A stretch of 64,000 nucleotides of DNA from Aromatoleum diolicum (lineage in GTDB: Bacteria > Pseudomonadota > Gammaproteobacteria > Burkholderiales > Rhodocyclaceae), in contig NZ_WTVQ01000018.1 of the NCBI RefSeq assembly GCF_012910955.1, positions 1 through 64,000 of the forward strand, in the 5' to 3' direction. Shown piece after piece: positions 24,574-33,663 of the stretch (positions within the stretch are counted from its first letter, which is position 1; every line of letters starts with the position of its first letter). The position numbers were made by a program, and so were the translations under genes. Under the pieces are notes generated by a model. That model made no database searches and was not told where the DNA came from. It saw nothing but the letters and a program-made list of their open reading frames with translations.

Positions 24574-25683
24574 TTACTTCACTGACCTTTCTTCAATAAT
24601 GCGCCAGACCTTCGCTTCGGAAATCAGCACGACGGTCTTGCGATCGATCGCCTGGAGGCTGTCGCTGCGATATTCCTGCTGAAATTTAGCCACGGCGCGA
24701 TCGCCTTCAACCGTGACTGCAAGTTCCGATAGCTTCACCTCGATCGATGCAGCGCCGCCCAGGCGTTGGCGGCGCTGCGTCCGCCAGGCGTCGATGCTCT
24801 TGCCGTCCGCCGGCTTGAAGCTGCTCGCATAGCGAGCAAGATAAGCATCGACATCGCGCGACGACCACGCGGCCGCCCACGCCTGCAGGGCGTTCCGTAC
24901 CGACTCTTCCGCATTAACCGTCGATGCAGACGATGGCACGGCTGTGGCCGTCGCACTGGCGGCGGACGCAGTCGTGCCGGCCTGTACTGCAACAACTGGC
25001 ATCGCCGCAATCTCCACCGCCTCACCCGCTGCCTGCGGAGCCGCTCCGGTAGTATGTCTGGCGCGCATGGGGCCGGTCGCTTCAGCTTCGTCCAGCACCG
25101 CCCCAAGCGGTTCCGCGCTGATACGCAGGGGATCGAGGCTGTACGACGCAAACACCATCAATTCGGCAACCGCGCTGCGTCCGCGCGCATTGCGCAGCCG
25201 CCCGTCCGCTCCCGCGTCGAGCAAGGACCGGGCAACGGCAACCTCGGAATCGGACCGGCGACGCATCGCCAGCAAATGCAGCGGTGTATTGCCCTGGGCG
25301 TCCGCAGCGTCGGGATTCGCGCCCGCCGCGAGCAACAGTTCCACCGTGGCGAGGTCCGCACGCTGCGCCGCATGATGCAGGGCAGTTCTCCCCGTGTACC
25401 GTACCCGCGAATCGGTCACCGATACATCCGCCCCCTCGGCCAGACGTGCGCGCACCCGGAATGCATCGCCGCAAGCCACCGCATCGATGAGCGGTCGCGG
25501 CAGAGCCCCTGCTTGCGGACACGATACATGGGCGACCGCGGTGAATTCCGGACGGAAATCGACTTTGAAGGGCACCGGCATGGAGGCGGACAAGGCCATT
25601 CCATACCCCCCTGCAAGCACAAGACCGGCGACGCCCCGGATTACACGAACACCGATGCAGCGCCTCAAGGAAAGATATTGCAT
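24574..25683 (-). CDS. Ankyrin-repeat protein with C-terminal NTF2-like (Cds6-type) domain
   Basis: 369 residues. The start MQYLSLRRCIGVRVIRG begins a signal peptide or anchor (hydrophobic to about residue 35), so the protein is exported. Ankyrin repeats occupy about 65-170, with clear TGRTALHHAAQRADLATVEL and GNTPLHLLA units. An Ala/Thr/Ser-rich linker (about 215-260) follows. The last 105 residues (AWAAAWSSRDVDAYLARYAS onward) match the NTF2-like domain seen at the ends of envelope proteins and some L,D-transpeptidases. It probably binds proteins or peptidoglycan in the periplasm. An FNR-like palindrome lies 105-122 bp upstream. Confidence 0.78.
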   Translation of the reverse strand: MQYLSLRRCIGVRVIRGVAGLVLAGGYGMALSASMPVPFKVDFRPEFTAVAHVSCPQAGALPRPLIDAVACGDAFRVRARLAEGADVSVTDSRVRYTGRTALHHAAQRADLATVELLLAAGANPDAADAQGNTPLHLLAMRRRSDSEVAVARSLLDAGADGRLRNARGRSAVAELMVFASYSLDPLRISAEPLGAVLDEAEATGPMRARHTTGAAPQAAGEAVEIAAMPVVAVQAGTTASAASATATAVPSSASTVNAEESVRNALQAWAAAWSSRDVDAYLARYASSFKPADGKSIDAWRTQRRQRLGGAASIEVKLSELAVTVEGDRAVAKFQQEYRSDSLQAIDRKTVVLISEAKVWRIIEERSVK

Positions 25684-25787
25684 TTTGTTACCAATGGCGG
25701 GAGGGACCGATTCTATCAGCTTCCCCTTGGCGCACTGAATGCCGAAAAGGGTCCGAATCACGCGGCAGTATCGACAAACTGAGCGCA

Positions 25788-25805
25788 ATTTGATCGTAAT
25801 CAAAT
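25788..25805. promoter_or_regulatory. Perfect FNR/ANR-type palindrome upstream of the ankyrin gene
   Basis: ATTTGAT-CGTA-ATCAAAT is an exact inverted repeat and contains the full FNR consensus TTGAT-N4-ATCAA (25790-25803). On the minus strand a possible -10 (GATACT, 25772-25767) lies 27 bp downstream centre to centre, about four bases shorter than the ideal class II spacing seen at PN. Oxygen-dependent control of the ankyrin gene is inferred. Confidence 0.6.
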
Positions 25806-25953
25806 CGCCCCGCCGGACCGTTACGTTGCCAACAGGCATGACAAAAAAACGACGCAGCGTGTGCCGCCTGGCGAGCAGCGGCAAACGGTGCAATGATCGC
25901 AGCGGCCAGGCCGCTGCGCGCTACCCCGCATTGAAACAGACGAAAAGCGACAC

Positions 25954-25971
25954 GCCCCGATCTGATGGGGC
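25954..25971 (-). terminator. Possible gltX terminator hairpin
   Basis: GCCCC/GGGGC stem with an 8-base interior on the minus strand, 16 bases after the gltX stop; the only U-run is four U residues, about six to nine bases later. Weak evidence. Confidence 0.3.
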
Positions 25972-25986
25972 ATGCGACCGGATCCT

Positions 25987-27384
25987 TCAGACGTAACGCG
26001 CCATGCGGGCCTGCACCCGCTCGCGACCCAGCACTTCCAGGACAGCGTCAATCGCCGGCGTTTGCGCGACACCGAGCGTCGCCACGCGCAGCGGAATCGC
26101 CACTTGGGGCATCTTCAGGCCGTGCTCGGCCATCGTGTCCTTGATCGCCTGGCTCAGCGCCGCCTTGTCCCACGTTACCGAAGCGAGGCGCGCCTTTAGC
26201 GTCGCCAGCGCGGCCCTTGCGGGGTCGGTCAGATGCTGCGCGATCAGTTCCGGCGCGGGGTGGACTTCCACGCAATAAAGTTCGGCTGAATCCGCCAGTT
26301 CGTTAAGGTTCGCGACCCGCTCCTTGTATAGCGCGATCACTGCTTCCAACGCCGGCCCTGCCTCGGGATCGACACCGCGTCGCGCGAGACGGCTCGATAC
26401 GTCGGCAGCCAAGTGACTGTTGTCCGCCTGCTTGATGTAATGCGCGTTGAGCCAGTTCAACTTTTCGGTATTGAACTGCGCTGCCGAGGGCGTGATGTGG
26501 TCGAGGTCGAACCACTCGACGAATTGCTCGCGCGAAAAGATCTCGTCGTCACCGTGGCTCCAGCCCAGGCGACCAAGATAGTTCACCACCGCTTCCGGCA
26601 GGTAGCCCTCGTCGGCATACTGCATCACGCTCACCGCGCCATGGCGTTTGGAGAGCTTGGTGCCGTCATCGCCAAGGATCATCGACAGGTGTGCGTAAAG
26701 CGGTACCTCAGCACCCAGCGCCTTGAGGATGTTGATCTGGCGCGGCGTGTTGTTCACGTGGTCATCACCGCGGATGACATGGGTGATTCCCATGTCGCGG
26801 TCATCGACGACGACGCAGAAGTTATAGGTTGGCGTGCCGTCGGCGCGCGCGATCACCAGGTCGTCGAGTTCCGCGTTGGCGATCTCGATGCGCCCTTTCA
26901 CCAGATCGTCCCACGCCACCACGCCATCGGTCGGATTGCGGAAACGCACCACCGGCTTGACGCCTTCCGGCGGTACCGGCAATGCCTTGCCGGCGTCAGG
27001 TCGCCAGCGTCCGTCATAGCGCGGCTTCTCGCCGCGTGCGCGCTGCTCCTCGCGCATCCGGTCGAGTTCCTCTGGTGCGGTGTAGCAGTAATACGCAGTG
27101 CCGGCGGCCAGCATTTCCTGGATCACGGCCTTGTAGCGATCCATCCGCTGCATCTGGTAGAACGGCCCTTCGTCGGCGTCCAGACCGAGCCACTTCATGC
27201 CATCGAGAATCGCCTGCACCGCCTCTGGCGTCGAACGCGCGACATCGGTGTCTTCGATACGCAGGATGAAGGTTCCCGCGTGTCGGCGCGCATAGGCCCA
27301 GGAAAAGAGCGCGGTGCGCGCACCACCAATATGGAGATAGCCGGTGGGGCTGGGAGCGAAACGGGTGCGAATGTTGGAAGACAT
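25987..27384 (-). CDS. gltX: Glutamyl-tRNA synthetase
   Basis: 465 residues, the usual length. The HIGH-type motif appears as HIGGARTAL (18-26) after FAPSPTGYL, and the second class I motif is [11 protein letters not shown] in the middle. It charges tRNA-Glu with glutamate. The start [15 protein letters not shown] is standard for the family; a further upstream ATG would add 25 unrelated residues. It is separated from the downstream-strand tRNA genes by about 155 bp. Confidence 0.95.
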   Translation of the reverse strand: MSSNIRTRFAPSPTGYLHIGGARTALFSWAYARRHAGTFILRIEDTDVARSTPEAVQAILDGMKWLGLDADEGPFYQMQRMDRYKAVIQEMLAAGTAYYCYTAPEELDRMREEQRARGEKPRYDGRWRPDAGKALPVPPEGVKPVVRFRNPTDGVVAWDDLVKGRIEIANAELDDLVIARADGTPTYNFCVVVDDRDMGITHVIRGDDHVNNTPRQINILKALGAEVPLYAHLSMILGDDGTKLSKRHGAVSVMQYADEGYLPEAVVNYLGRLGWSHGDDEIFSREQFVEWFDLDHITPSAAQFNTEKLNWLNAHYIKQADNSHLAADVSSRLARRGVDPEAGPALEAVIALYKERVANLNELADSAELYCVEVHPAPELIAQHLTDPARAALATLKARLASVTWDKAALSQAIKDTMAEHGLKMPQVAIPLRVATLGVAQTPAIDAVLEVLGRERVQARMARYV

Positions 27385-27496
27385 CGGATTGGGACTCAGG
27401 GCCGGATCTAAAGACGCGGATTTTACGCCATCGACCGCATCAACCCCACTTGCATGCACTGGCAGCAGTCAATGCTGATGGCAAACCCGCACTCGC

Positions 27497-27525
27497 AAAA
27501 AACAAAAGCCCCGAAACCGAGGCTT
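27497..27525 (-). terminator. Terminator after the tRNA-Val pair
   Basis: On the minus strand AAGCCTCG-GTTT-CGGGGCTT forms an 8-bp stem with one G-U pair and a four-base loop, followed by a U-rich run (TTGTTTTTT). It lies 14 bases downstream of the second tRNA of the pair. Confidence 0.75.
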
Positions 27526-27539
27526 CAGGGCCCTGTATT

Positions 27540-27614
27540 TGGTGGGCGGTACTGGGATCGAACCAGTGACCCCTGCCGTGTGAAGGCAGTGCTCTACCGC
27601 TGAGCTAACCGCCC
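27540..27614 (-). tRNA. tRNA-Val (anticodon CAC), downstream copy
   Basis: 75 nucleotides with encoded CCA. Acceptor stem GGGCGGT/ACCGCCC, anticodon stem CTGCC/GGCAG around loop TTCACAC (anticodon CAC, reads GUG), T-loop GGTTCGATCC. The mature sequence is identical to the second copy. Confidence 0.95.
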
Positions 27615-27641
27615 GGTATTCCGTGCGTCTTCGCCATTAAC

Positions 27642-27716
27642 TGGTGGGCGGTACTGGGATCGAACCAGTGACCCCTGCCGTGTGAAGGCAGTGCTCTACC
27701 GCTGAGCTAACCGCCC
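27642..27716 (-). tRNA. tRNA-Val (anticodon CAC), upstream copy
   Basis: Identical to the copy at 27540-27614, with 27 bases between them. Both are probably transcribed together from a promoter upstream of 27716 and end at the terminator near 27500. Confidence 0.95.
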
Positions 27717-27968
27717 ATTGGGCGAAGAGGCGCGATTGTAGAGGCAGGCCAATTCGCTCGTCAAGGCTGCCGCAGCTAGACTGATGGAAAACCACGCGCG
27801 TATCGAACGCGCAGCGAGCGAATGTGCAGGAAGCACTGACGCCACATCCGCGGCCAGTCAGAACGCGAGCCATGCACACACACTGCCACCGAATAGGACA
27901 AACGTGCCAGAATCGCCGCCGGACGCCCCTCGACGGGCGTTGCGGATACAGACAAGAGGAGACAACCT

Positions 27969-28478
27969 ATGGGCGTGGTATTCGCCAAGACTGCCAAGGG
28001 GCAGCAGGAAATCGCAAACCGCAGTGGCGAGCTGTCACCACGCGTTCGCCGAGTGCTGATACTGATTGATGGTCGCCGCAGCGTCGAGGCGCTGCGCGAA
28101 CTGGTAACGGCGGACGACCTGACACATACGCTCGGAGCCCTCGAAGAGCTTGGCCTGATCGAGGTAAATAGTGTCGTAACCGACAAGGGCGTGCAAAGCG
28201 CCCCCAGCGGGCCACTCCCGTCAATCACCGCGTTCCGCGAATTGCCAATCGCACCTGATCCGCGCGAACTCGAGATGGCGCGGCACTTCATGATCAATAC
28301 GCTCAAATCCTTCTGTAGTCTGTACGGGCCGATCTCACTGATGACCAACATCAACTCGGCGGGCAGCCACGAAAAACTGCGCGAACACTTCCCGAACTGG
28401 TACCACATGATCGTCGATAGCCGGACCGGCCGGCGACGCGCGGAAGAACTGCGCAACGACCTGTTGAAGGTGCTGTAG
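27969..28478 (+). CDS. Conserved-type cytoplasmic protein of unknown function
   Basis: 169 residues, no signal or membrane segment. The N-terminal half (about 1-65) looks like a winged-helix: ELSPRVRRVLILIDGRRSVE, then ELVTADDLTHTLGALEELGL and IEV. The C-terminal half is helical with SFCSLYGPISLMTNINSAGS. The start has AAGAGGAGACAACCT upstream, a strong ribosome-binding site. It stands alone between the tRNA pair and an HDOD gene. It could be a small regulator, but no family was recognised. Confidence 0.7.
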   Translation: MGVVFAKTAKGQQEIANRSGELSPRVRRVLILIDGRRSVEALRELVTADDLTHTLGALEELGLIEVNSVVTDKGVQSAPSGPLPSITAFRELPIAPDPRELEMARHFMINTLKSFCSLYGPISLMTNINSAGSHEKLREHFPNWYHMIVDSRTGRRRAEELRNDLLKVL

Positions 28479-28504
28479 CCGGGGGGCGCAAGCGCCCGCG
28501 TGAA

Positions 28505-29440
28505 TCAATCCACCCAGCTGGACGGCAAGGCTGCGATGCGCGGCTTGGGCAGCCGGACGAGTTCCGTCCACATCGGCAGCTCGGCAAGTGCATCCGTCGC
28601 GAGTGCCCGGGTTTCATCCGGAGTGAGATCGAGAATCGCCGCGCGCAGGTAGACAGTGGCAACGCTATCCACATCGGCTTGCTCGGCCAGACAGGTTTCC
28701 GCCAATCGCGTTGCGAGCTGCAAGCCACAGGCGAGGTTGTACGAGCGTGAATCCGATTCGAAGCCGCCGCCCTCCGGATCGCGCTGCCAGTAAACCACGT
28801 CTGCCAGCGAAGTCGGAATCCCCCAGTCGGCGAGCAGCACGGCCGACAATTCATGACGATCAAATCCGAAGGTCTGCTGTTCGATAGACTCGACCGGGTC
28901 CTGACTTTGCGTTGCCCGCTCGAGCACCAGATCGTAGCTGGCGGGCGCCGCTGTCGCAAACGCAAGCATGCCGATGTCGCTGAGCAGTCCAAGTGTGAAC
29001 GCTTCGCTCGCGGGAAGGTCGCCACGATGGCGGGCAAGCGCTTCCATTACGGCAGCATTGAGCAGCGAGGCCGTCCAGAAAGCGTTGTAGTCGAACCGCT
29101 GCGACGTGATCTTGGGGCGGTTCGCGACCAGCGACAGGGCCACTGCATGGGCGCGTACGATATTCATGCCAAGCCGCACCACCGACTGACGCAAATCGAG
29201 CGGACGTTCGGTGCGTCCGAAGCGCGCCGCCGAGGCCGCGCGCAGCACGAAGCCGGAGAGCGCGGGATCGGAACGGATGACGCGCACGATCGCATCGATG
29301 CTGACTTCAGGGTCGCGCGATAATTCGATCAGTTGGAGTGCTGCACCACGCGGACTGGGCAGCTCGTCGGCGGCGAGCAGAAAATCGCGGATGTTACCCG
29401 TCACCTGGCCGCGATCGCGGTGGTCTGTACTTTGAGTCAT
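28505..29440 (-). CDS. HDOD-domain signalling protein
   Basis: 311 residues. The segment DELPSPRGAALQLIELSRDP, then VSIDAIVRVIRSDPALSG, and the QSVVRLGMNIVRAHAVALSL and LGLLSDIGML stretches match the HDOD fold, a relative of HD phosphohydrolases lacking hydrolytic residues. Such proteins act in signalling and stress regulation, often downstream of c-di-GMP or chemotaxis systems. It starts 16 bases after the stop of the large DUF1631 gene, so the two probably form an operon. Confidence 0.85.
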   Translation of the reverse strand: MTQSTDHRDRGQVTGNIRDFLLAADELPSPRGAALQLIELSRDPEVSIDAIVRVIRSDPALSGFVLRAASAARFGRTERPLDLRQSVVRLGMNIVRAHAVALSLVANRPKITSQRFDYNAFWTASLLNAAVMEALARHRGDLPASEAFTLGLLSDIGMLAFATAAPASYDLVLERATQSQDPVESIEQQTFGFDRHELSAVLLADWGIPTSLADVVYWQRDPEGGGFESDSRSYNLACGLQLATRLAETCLAEQADVDSVATVYLRAAILDLTPDETRALATDALAELPMWTELVRLPKPRIAALPSSWVD

Positions 29441-29456
29441 GCCGGTTTCCTCTGGC

Positions 29457-31577
29457 TCAACCCCGCAGTTCATCGAGAACGTCGTCGACAACTCGATCCA
29501 GCAGAGGTTCTTGATCTGCAGTGACGGCTTCGCCGGTGGCGAATCGCCGTGTCAATTCGACGCGCGTCAACGCCAGCGCACGCTGGCCCTGACGGTTGGC
29601 GAACAGATACATCGTCCGCGCCGGGCTGATCCAGGTCAGACGCACGCGGCGAATCTCGCCGAACTCGTCCTTCAACTCGACCCAGCTGCCACGACTCAGC
29701 AAATCAAGTTCGAGCGTTTCCGGCGTCGGCTCGTCGGCGGGCGGTTTCAGACCGACCGCAGCAGTCTTGCGCGCAGTCGTCATCGAGTTGGGGTCTGCCT
29801 GAGTGATGCCCGCTTTCAGAGCTGCCGCGTGGCACTGCACCAGTTCGGAAAAGAAGGCCTTTTGGCCAGCGTCATCGAGGCCCGCCGTTGCCATGCCGGC
29901 CTTGACCGTGCGCAGGATCACCGGCAGACGCTGCACCATGCGCTGGCGTGCTTCGGCGCCCTGCTTCGGCAGCACGCTCCACACCAGCTCCTCGACCGTC
30001 GCCATGGCCTCGCGCCAGCGCTCGCTGCTGACTGGCGCCTCACTGGTGGCACCACTGTCGAGCGCTGCCTGAGCCAGCACCTTCAACCAAGCCCCTGCGA
30101 TGAAGTCGCGCACGACCTGCGGGATGTCTTCGTTTGCGAGATGCGCGGCAAGCGCATCCTGCGCAACCTTACGGGCAAGTTCCTGGCGCTCACGCTGCTT
30201 GAGGCGTTCGGTCAGGGTCGCAGCGCGGGCGTCGGCGTAACGCTCCTGCTCGACCAGGTAGGTTTCGAATTCCTGAAGACAGCTGGCGAATACCCCGGGG
30301 TCTTCGGAAAACTCATTCTGAATGCGCAGGACGATCGCCTCGGCGCTGCGCTGTAGCGAACTGTCCGGGGTAAGCGGGCCATCCCAGGTCACCCCGGCCT
30401 GGGCAAGCGCGTTGATGAGGCGGCGTGCGGGATGGGCGCGGTTGGAGAAAAAGCTGTGATCCATCATCGCCAGCTTGAGCACCGGAATCTGCAGGCGGCC
30501 GATCAGCCCTTTCATCGGGTCCGGGACCCGCGAATCGTCGAAAATGTAGTCGAACAGGGTCGCCACGACATCGATGACGATGCCGTCGACCGATCCGACG
30601 TGCTTCCCCAATCCGGCCTCGAGCAAGGCACTGATGACATTGCCGGACGCGGATGTGTCGGTCGCAAGCGAAAAACTCTGACCGCCGATTGCGACATCCG
30701 ACTGGCCCCTCTGCAGACCATTGAGCAATTGCATCAACTCGTTCGCGCCGGTACGTGTGATCCAGTCGGGCTCCTCGCCTGCAGACGATCTGCTCGAGAA
30801 CAACTGCTTGACGACGTCGGAAGCATCCGGCTCGCCCGCCGCGACATCGCGCTTGCGCGCTGCAATGCGCTGCGAAGCCTTCCCGCGCTTGGCGCGCGCA
30901 CGCACGTTGGGCATCACCCGCCGCGACACCAGCAGCGCATTGACCTCGTGATACACGTTCGACATTTCGCCCGTCAATCGCGTAACCAGCATTTCGAGGA
31001 TGGTCGCACGACGCTCGCCGGATGCATCCTGGGCCCAGCAGATATCCTTGAGGGTCTCGCAAATCGCGGCGGGCCCGATCGGATTGGCCGCGTTGTCGAT
31101 GTCGCTTTCGCCGAGCATGAAGGCGACGCGCGTCTGCAAATCCTGATTTTCCGCTTCGCAGGATTTTTCCAGCCGCGCCGCGAGGTTGCGCACCGTCAGC
31201 GTGTCGTCGATCTCGGCGTCGTCGACCAGCGCCAGTTCGGGGAAGAAGCCGTTTTCGTCCTGATAGATGGTGCCGACCACATTGGAGGTCTTGGCACGCT
31301 CCTGGAACTGCTCTTCGAAGCCCGTACCGAAGGCACGGTCAACACCGGCGCCGACGCTGCGCAGGAGGACCTGGAGTTCAATGAGTTTCTGAGATTCGTC
31401 GGAACTGCTCGCAGCCTGACGGCGGGCCTGGAGTTCGTCCTCGATTTCGCCCACGGCCTTGGCAAGCGCTTCACGCACGCGCTGACAGACAAAATCGCGA
31501 CATTCGAGCAATACACCCTGGTGCGGGCGAAAAGCCTCGGATGCTCCTGAGTGGCGCGATGGATGTTCGATGGTCAC
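29457..31577 (-). CDS. DUF1631 family protein
   Basis: About 706 residues from a GTG at 31575-31577 with GGAG nearby; the exact start is uncertain and upstream in-frame codons exist. The body contains regularly spaced helices with the family blocks LMQLLNGLQRGQSD, then PDPMKGLIGRLQIPVLKLAMMD and PARRLINALAQAGVTWDG. The last 90 residues (LSRGSWVELKDEFGEIRRVR onward) form a beta-rich module like the PilZ/YcgR type. Function is not established; the family is common in Proteobacteria with PilZ or HDOD neighbours, which suggests c-di-GMP-linked signalling (inference). Confidence 0.82.
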   Translation of the reverse strand: MTIEHPSRHSGASEAFRPHQGVLLECRDFVCQRVREALAKAVGEIEDELQARRQAASSSDESQKLIELQVLLRSVGAGVDRAFGTGFEEQFQERAKTSNVVGTIYQDENGFFPELALVDDAEIDDTLTVRNLAARLEKSCEAENQDLQTRVAFMLGESDIDNAANPIGPAAICETLKDICWAQDASGERRATILEMLVTRLTGEMSNVYHEVNALLVSRRVMPNVRARAKRGKASQRIAARKRDVAAGEPDASDVVKQLFSSRSSAGEEPDWITRTGANELMQLLNGLQRGQSDVAIGGQSFSLATDTSASGNVISALLEAGLGKHVGSVDGIVIDVVATLFDYIFDDSRVPDPMKGLIGRLQIPVLKLAMMDHSFFSNRAHPARRLINALAQAGVTWDGPLTPDSSLQRSAEAIVLRIQNEFSEDPGVFASCLQEFETYLVEQERYADARAATLTERLKQRERQELARKVAQDALAAHLANEDIPQVVRDFIAGAWLKVLAQAALDSGATSEAPVSSERWREAMATVEELVWSVLPKQGAEARQRMVQRLPVILRTVKAGMATAGLDDAGQKAFFSELVQCHAAALKAGITQADPNSMTTARKTAAVGLKPPADEPTPETLELDLLSRGSWVELKDEFGEIRRVRLTWISPARTMYLFANRQGQRALALTRVELTRRFATGEAVTADQEPLLDRVVDDVLDELRG

Positions 31578-31813
31578 GACATGCTCCGCTTCGATGGCAG
31601 TTCGGGGCTTGTGCCGCCATTGCGGCGGCTCCGGGGAGAACCGCGTCGAATGGCAGTTTGACACAAAAACGGCGCCTGTCGCTGTGCCAAACGACTCAAT
31701 CCACCAGCATTCCGACAGCCGGCGCCCCGCGTGGCACGAATGGAGGGATGACGGACACAACAGGTATCATCCGCAGCGCTGATCAATCTACACCTTCGCA
31801 CCCGGAACCCGCC

Positions 31814-32242
31814 ATGCCCCGTATTCGCATCGACCTGCCCGAACATTTTGCCTTTTCGACCGAATTGCAGATCTATGCGAGCCATATCAACGAGGCCGCG
31901 CATCTGGACAACGCACAACTACTGACCCTGGTGTCCGAGGCACGTCAGCGCTTCTTCAAGTCGCTCGGCTACACACAGACGCAGGTCGAAGGCGTCGGCA
32001 CGGTTGTCGCCGACGCGGCGACACAGTACGTGTCCGAGGCCTTCCACGGTGAAACCCTGGTCATCGAGATGGCCGCGAATGATTTCAACAAGTACGGCTG
32101 TGACCTGGTCTATCGTGTGTGCGACCGGGACAGCGGCCGCGAGGTGGCGCGCGGCAAGATAGGCATCGTGTTCTTCGATTACGGGAATCGCAAGGTCGTG
32201 GCAGTTCCCGAGCGTTTCAGGGAGCAGCTCTCGGCCGTCTGA
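31814..32242 (+). CDS. 4HBT-superfamily acyl-CoA thioesterase
   Basis: 142 residues of hotdog fold. It opens with MPRIRIDLPEHFAFSTEL, then the IYASHINEAAHLDNAQLL segment, which corresponds to the YSDTDAxGH catalytic region of the family (here N-x3-H-L-D-N), and ends with GKIGIVFFDYGNRKVV. It probably hydrolyses an acyl-CoA; the substrate is unknown. An alternative start 22 codons upstream would add a non-conserved stretch. Divergent from the DUF1631 gene. Confidence 0.85.
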   Translation: MPRIRIDLPEHFAFSTELQIYASHINEAAHLDNAQLLTLVSEARQRFFKSLGYTQTQVEGVGTVVADAATQYVSEAFHGETLVIEMAANDFNKYGCDLVYRVCDRDSGREVARGKIGIVFFDYGNRKVVAVPERFREQLSAV

Positions 32243-32268
32243 TCCGGAGCGGACGGTGCTGACCACAC

Positions 32269-33471
32269 TCAAGGCGGATCCAGGCGCAGGATTCTCCCCT
32301 GCGACTCATCAAGCAGATAAATCTTGCCGTCCGGCCCCTGCCTTACGTCGCGAATGCGGATGCCCAGTTCGGTAAGTAACCGTTCCTCGCGGACGATCTT
32401 GTCGCCATCCAGTTCGAGGCGCGCCAGCAACTGTCCGCGCAAGGCGCCGACGAACAGGCTGCCTTTCCATTTCGGAAACGCATCCCCGGTGTAAAACGCC
32501 ATCCCGGAGGGGGCGATGGACGGCACCCAGTAATGCACGGGGGGCTCTATATCGGCACGTTCGCTGCCTTCTCCGATACGCGCGCCGGAGCCATATTCGC
32601 GACCGTAGGTCACCATCGGCCAACCGTAGTTGAGTCCCGGCTTGACGACATTCACTTCATCGCCCCCCTGCGGACCATGCTCATGGGCCCACAGCGCCCC
32701 GGTTTGCGGATGAAGTGCCGCACCCTGCAGGTTGCGATGGCCGATGGACCAGATTTCGGGTAGTGCTCTGGACATCTTCACATACGGGTTGTCGGGCGGA
32801 ACGCTGCCATCCGGGCGGATCCTAACTACCTTGCCGAGATGACTGCGCAGCTCCTGCGCGCGATCGCGAAGAAAGAAGCGGTCGCCAAGCGTCACGAACA
32901 GGTTTCCCTCGCGATCGAAAACCAGCCGCGAACCCCAGTGGTGGCGTCCATCCGGATCGTCGCGCTGGGCGAAGATCACCTTGACGTCCTGCAGACTCAG
33001 GTCCTCGACGTCCAGCGCGGCACGTGCGACCGCGGTGCGTGCGCCACGTGCCGTCGGCTCGGCGAAGGAAAAATAGATCAGGCGATCGGTCGCAAAGTTC
33101 GGACCCAGCACCACGTCGAGCAAGCCGCCCTGCCCCTCCGCATGCACGGCAGGTACATTCTTCACGGGCGCGGACAACGTACCATCCGCGGCGACAATCC
33201 GCAGACGACCCGGCCGCTCGCTCACCAACATCCGTCCCCCAGGCAAAAAGGCCAGCGCCCAAGGGGTTTCCAGGCCACGCGCGACCTCCGCGACGTTCAC
33301 CGGTCCGGCCTCGCTCCGCACCACGATCTGGGCGCGGACCGATGACGACGCAAGGATGGCGCCCACTGCAGCAATCAGTGCAAAAAGCGCAAGCAACTGG
33401 ATAACCGCATGGCGCGATGGCCGGACATGCCGCGCGCAGGTTGAACGAACGAGAGCAAGAAGTCGGATCAT
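32269..33471 (-). CDS. PQQ-type soluble aldose sugar dehydrogenase (YliI/Asd-like)
   Basis: 400 residues with an N-terminal signal/anchor (LLALFALIAAVGAILASSSV, cleavage near VRAQ), so periplasmic. The six-bladed propeller family blocks are GLETPWALAFLPGGRMLVSE, then RDDPDGRHHWGSRLVFDREG, IGHRNLQGAALHP, and EHGPQGGDEVNVVKPGLNYG. The catalytic His (HHWG) and PQQ-binding region are conserved. It likely oxidises aldoses with PQQ as cofactor. A GGAGACGTTA site precedes the ATG. Confidence 0.88.
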   Translation of the reverse strand: MIRLLALVRSTCARHVRPSRHAVIQLLALFALIAAVGAILASSSVRAQIVVRSEAGPVNVAEVARGLETPWALAFLPGGRMLVSERPGRLRIVAADGTLSAPVKNVPAVHAEGQGGLLDVVLGPNFATDRLIYFSFAEPTARGARTAVARAALDVEDLSLQDVKVIFAQRDDPDGRHHWGSRLVFDREGNLFVTLGDRFFLRDRAQELRSHLGKVVRIRPDGSVPPDNPYVKMSRALPEIWSIGHRNLQGAALHPQTGALWAHEHGPQGGDEVNVVKPGLNYGWPMVTYGREYGSGARIGEGSERADIEPPVHYWVPSIAPSGMAFYTGDAFPKWKGSLFVGALRGQLLARLELDGDKIVREERLLTELGIRIRDVRQGPDGKIYLLDESQGRILRLDPP

Positions 33472-33663
33472 TAACGTCTCCGGAACAGAGCAAGCCGATC
33501 TTTAGGATAATTTGACAGACATCAATGAGATTGGCTCCCCCTTTCTGGGATCCTTCGCACCTGCACGACGGGGAGTGTCCTGCTGCTGGTGACAGTCAAT
33601 GATGCGCGTCGCCGCGTCAAGCCCCCATCGCCCCTACCTGAATGCGAAAAGCAAGGGCTCATC

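Larger units (their letters stand above)
25684..25986. other. Intergenic region between ankyrin gene and gltX
   Basis: About 300 bp without a convincing gene. It contains the FNR-like palindrome at 25788-25805 and, near gltX, a short hairpin at 25954-25971 that could end the gltX transcript. Small frames here lack codon bias and were not called. Confidence 0.5.

Noticed and set aside
27540-27716. Two near-perfect 75-base direct repeats as a CRISPR or attachment site
   Set aside because: They are two tRNA-Val genes. There is no third repeat, no cas gene and no integrase nearby.
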